Source of the DNA: Pseudomonadota bacterium
GTDB taxonomy: Bacteria; Pseudomonadota; Alphaproteobacteria; Rickettsiales; UBA1997
Direction of reading: 5' to 3'
Length of the DNA stretch: 33,111 nucleotides
NCBI GenBank assembly: GCA_009925685.1
Contig: RFYG01000004.1
Span: 1-33,111 of the forward strand
Position 1 is the first letter of the stretch. Each line of letters begins with the position of its first letter. The notes under the pieces were generated by a model. The model searched no databases. It worked only from the letters and a program-made list of their open reading frames with translations, and was not told the DNA's origin. Positions 30,351 to 33,111 of this stretch are shown one piece after another. Both the position numbers and the translations under genes were made by a program.

Positions 30351-30537
30351 TTAGAGCCTGTATTCAAATTATGAATTTCTTGAGATCTTCTATTTGCGTC
30401 ACTTTGCGGTTCTTTTGAGGCATCTAACTATCGTTAATTTTTCTCCAGATAGAGTTAAATTATCTGAAAAAATTTAACTCGTTATATGCTCAAAATATCT
30501 CGCAAATTGAAGCAAATAATTTGAATACAGGCTCTAA
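30351..30537. mobile_element. MITE-like non-autonomous element with 22-bp perfect terminal inverted repeats
   Basis: TTAGAGCCTGTATTCAAATTAT (30351-30372) is the exact reverse complement of ATAATTTGAATACAGGCTCTAA (30516-30537). 143-bp interior, no transposase ORF. Possible TA target duplication inside the outermost bases. Confidence 0.72.
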
Positions 30538-30564
30538 AATAAAAAAATAAATTCTGGATAATCA

Positions 30565-31971
30565 CTATTTTTTGATAAAATTAAATGCGATTTGATTGTT
30601 AGGTTTATCTTCAATGATAACACCAAAATTCAACAAATTTTTTCTGATTTCATCAGCCTCGGCATATTTTTTTTCAGCCTTAAATTTCTGGCGTAGCGTT
30701 ATTTGCTCATTAATAAAGTTCAAGTCTAATTCATCGTAAGTGGCCGAGTCGTTAATAATCATAGATTCGTCAAGTATTCCAAGAAAGCTAAGATTGCAAA
30801 TATATTTTGTAAATAATTCACTATTCTTGTGAGCTTTTAGGGTTTTAAGTTGATTATGCATAAAAGCTATTACCTTTGAAAAATTTAGGTCATCGGCAAG
30901 AAATTCTAGTATTTCTGGCGATATGTTTTGAGAATTTTTTAAGGCAATTTTGACCTCATTTACTGACAAAATCTCATGAAATTTTTCTAAAGTTTTTTGT
31001 GAATCTTCAAGAATTTTTTGATTAAAATCGAAAGGTTTACGATAGTGAGAAGACAAAAGCATCAAGCGAATTGCGGTGCCTTTTATACCACGATTTAACA
31101 GATCAAAAACTGTTACAAAATTTTTCAAAGACTTGCTCATTTTCTGGCCTTCAACTGTTAAAAAGCCATTGTGAACCCAATAGCTAGCATAGTTAGAGCC
31201 ATGGTTTGCCGAACAACTTTGAGCAATTTCGTTTTCATGATGCGGGAACTGTAAATCCGCCCCACCACCATGAATATCAAAATTTTCACCTAAAAATTTT
31301 AAACTCATTGCCGAACATTCGATGTGCCAACCCGGTCTTCCCTTGCCCCAAGGACTATCAAAAATAGATGAGGGGTCATCGTCGACATCACTTGGTTTCC
31401 ATAACACAAAATCAAGCGGAGTTTTTTTATAATCAGCGATTTCAACTCTTGCACCGGAGATCAATTCATCAATTTTGCGATTAGAAAGTTTTCCATAATC
31501 AGCACAACTTGAAACATCAAATAAAATATGATTATTGGCAATATAGGCGCGGTTCTTGTCGAGAAGCTTCTGAATTAAATCAATTATTTCGGGGATATTT
31601 TCGGTAACTTTGGGCTCAAAGCTTGGTTTTAAAACCCTAAGGGCATTGATATCGTGGTAAAAATATTCAATAATTCTTGAAGTGAGTTGTTGAATTGAAA
31701 TATTTTGTTCTTTGGCAGAATTGTTAATTTTATCGTCTACATCGGTTATGTTGCGAACAAAAATTACTTTTTCAAAAACTTGTAAAAAAAATCGATAAAA
31801 CAAATCATAAACCACTATCGATCTAGCATTCCCGAGGTGTGGACGATCATAAACCGTTGGTCCACAAACATACATTTTTAAAACATTTTTTTCGATTGTT
31901 TTAAGAATTTGAATTTTATTAGTTAGGGTATCAAATAACTTAATTTCGAGTTTTGGATTAATAAAATTCAT
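30565..31971 (-). CDS. cysS: Cysteinyl-tRNA synthetase
   Basis: MYVCGPTVYDRPHLGNARSIVVYDLFYR, NITDVDDKINNSAKEQN, PGWHIECSAMS, FDIHGGGADLQFPHHENEIAQS, QKMSKSLKNFVT. Confidence 0.97.
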   Translation of the reverse strand: MNFINPKLEIKLFDTLTNKIQILKTIEKNVLKMYVCGPTVYDRPHLGNARSIVVYDLFYRFFLQVFEKVIFVRNITDVDDKINNSAKEQNISIQQLTSRIIEYFYHDINALRVLKPSFEPKVTENIPEIIDLIQKLLDKNRAYIANNHILFDVSSCADYGKLSNRKIDELISGARVEIADYKKTPLDFVLWKPSDVDDDPSSIFDSPWGKGRPGWHIECSAMSLKFLGENFDIHGGGADLQFPHHENEIAQSCSANHGSNYASYWVHNGFLTVEGQKMSKSLKNFVTVFDLLNRGIKGTAIRLMLLSSHYRKPFDFNQKILEDSQKTLEKFHEILSVNEVKIALKNSQNISPEILEFLADDLNFSKVIAFMHNQLKTLKAHKNSELFTKYICNLSFLGILDESMIINDSATYDELDLNFINEQITLRQKFKAEKKYAEADEIRKNLLNFGVIIEDKPNNQIAFNFIKK

Positions 31972-31975
31972 GAAC

Positions 31976-32590
31976 TTAATTTGGATATAATTCTTTGATT
32001 ACTTTATTTCGAAGATAGTTTTTACTTTTAACTCCACTGTATTTCATAACGACCTCACCCTCTCTTGACAAAAGAACTACAAATGGAATTCGGCCACTAT
32101 ATTTGATATTTTTTTTATTTAGAAGTTCAACAAAACCATTTTTTGAAGATAAAAAATTTGGAGTAAAATAATTTTCACCGTAATTATTTAAATAGTGCTT
32201 GAGCTTCTGAGGCTCAAGGTCCCTATCAATTGCAATTGCCAAAACTTTTAATTCGGTATTTTGAAATTCACGAGCAATTTCATTAATAATTGGGTAATTT
32301 TTTGAACAGGCCTGACACCAAGTTGTAAAAATATAAAGCAAAATTGGTTGGTTATCAGATTCTTCAAATTCAATTGCAAGATCAGAGGCCAGAAGGGCTT
32401 TTGGCTCCATATTATTGAAGCTAATATTGCTTGATGCAGGAATTTTGACATCATAATTAGCAATATTTTCGACAAAATATTTCCAAAGTATTAAGCCTAT
32501 AACAAGACCTACCAGCATTGAAACGAAAAGCATTTTACGAGAATTTAGTTGTTTTTTTTGATATTTCTGAATATCAATAATTTTGTTCAT
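31976..32590 (-). CDS. Membrane-anchored thioredoxin-like (TlpA/ResA-type) protein
   Basis: N-terminal TM (MLFVSMLVGLVIGLILWKYF), thioredoxin-fold active site TTWCQACSKNYP (CxxC), cis-Pro region GRIPFVVLLSREGEVVMKYSG. Confidence 0.82.
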   Translation of the reverse strand: MNKIIDIQKYQKKQLNSRKMLFVSMLVGLVIGLILWKYFVENIANYDVKIPASSNISFNNMEPKALLASDLAIEFEESDNQPILLYIFTTWCQACSKNYPIINEIAREFQNTELKVLAIAIDRDLEPQKLKHYLNNYGENYFTPNFLSSKNGFVELLNKKNIKYSGRIPFVVLLSREGEVVMKYSGVKSKNYLRNKVIKELYPN

Positions 32591-32688
32591 TAAACTATCC
32601 GAAACAAAAATTTTACTATAATTTGTAAAAAAAAATTTTTATAATTTTATAGGTATGAAATTTACTCACGCAAGCAATAATTTAAATC

Positions 32689-33048
32689 ATGTTAATTAAA
32701 ATTAAAAATCTCGAAATTGATTGTAATATAGGCGTCTACGAGTGGGAAAAAAACTTTTCACGAAAACTAATTATCAACATTGAAATTGAAACCGACGACG
32801 AGAAATCTGTTCATAGCGATGACATTGAAGACACAGTTTCTTATGAAGTTATTTACAACAACATTAAAAAAATTATTAAAGAAAAAAAATATAAATTAAT
32901 TGAATCCTTAGCAAATGATATTTTACTTTCGATGCACAATTATCCTCAAATTTATCGAGCAAAAGTTGAAATTGATAAGATGAAAATCTTTGAAGATGTT
33001 TATTCTTGCGCGGTTGTTCTTGAAAAAAAATTTCGTTGCTATGAATGA
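32689..33048 (+). CDS. folB: Dihydroneopterin aldolase
   Basis: IKIKNLEIDCNIGVYEWEKNFSRKLIINIEIE, DTVSYEVIYNNIKKIIKEKKYKLIESLANDI; FolB family pattern. Confidence 0.85.
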   Translation: MLIKIKNLEIDCNIGVYEWEKNFSRKLIINIEIETDDEKSVHSDDIEDTVSYEVIYNNIKKIIKEKKYKLIESLANDILLSMHNYPQIYRAKVEIDKMKIFEDVYSCAVVLEKKFRCYE

Positions 33049-33111
33049 AATTGATACGCAACTTATCCTAGAAAACTTTAAAAAGTCCTCCCAAATAAAA
33101 AAAAATTTATC
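33041..33111 (+). CDS. Start of a downstream CDS truncated by the window end
   Basis: ATG overlapping the folB stop (ATGAATGA), open to the window end: MNEIDTQLILENFKKSSQIKKNL... Confidence 0.4.
   Translation, partial: MNEIDTQLILENFKKSSQIKKNL

Noticed and set aside
30319-30564. Transposase remnant or tRNA in the spacer between the CaaX gene and cysS
   Set aside because: Short translations of the interior on both strands show no recognisable transposase motif, and no cloverleaf or TTCRA arm was seen.

Overview
AT-rich bacterial chromosome segment that is gene-dense and mostly housekeeping. The gene content and short-spaced same-strand clusters fit an alphaproteobacterial, possibly host-associated lineage; this placement is inference. 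Confident genes: trigger factor (5'-truncated), psd, pccB, an outer-membrane 'phenol_MetA_deg'-type barrel, a GT2 glycosyltransferase, hemW, an FTR1 iron permease, trpC, a UvrD/PcrA helicase, an alpha-carbonic-anhydrase-like lipoprotein, thiD, yceI, secA, murA, pepA, a TauE/SafE (DsbD_2-like) membrane protein, ccoNOQP (cbb3 oxidase), dnaB, glyA, a GST, an RlmI-like methyltransferase, an SDR-type threonine dehydrogenase, cysS, a TlpA-like thioredoxin and folB. The most unusual locus is a 508-aa protein of unknown family on the minus strand (28792-30318). It ends exactly in ...NKCCVIS, a canonical eukaryotic CaaX farnesylation box (CVIS) with an adjacent Cys, and lies beside a 187-bp MITE-like element with perfect 22-bp inverted repeats. 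It is a candidate host-lipidated secreted effector. Secondary observations: the carbonic-anhydrase-like protein has lost two of its three zinc histidines; a hairpin may sequester the thiD ribosome-binding site; a G7 tract sits in the outer-membrane barrel gene; a threonine dehydrogenase clusters with glyA; trpC has no other trp genes nearby; and two short tandem duplications lie in spacers. No tRNA, rRNA or CRISPR array was recognised.
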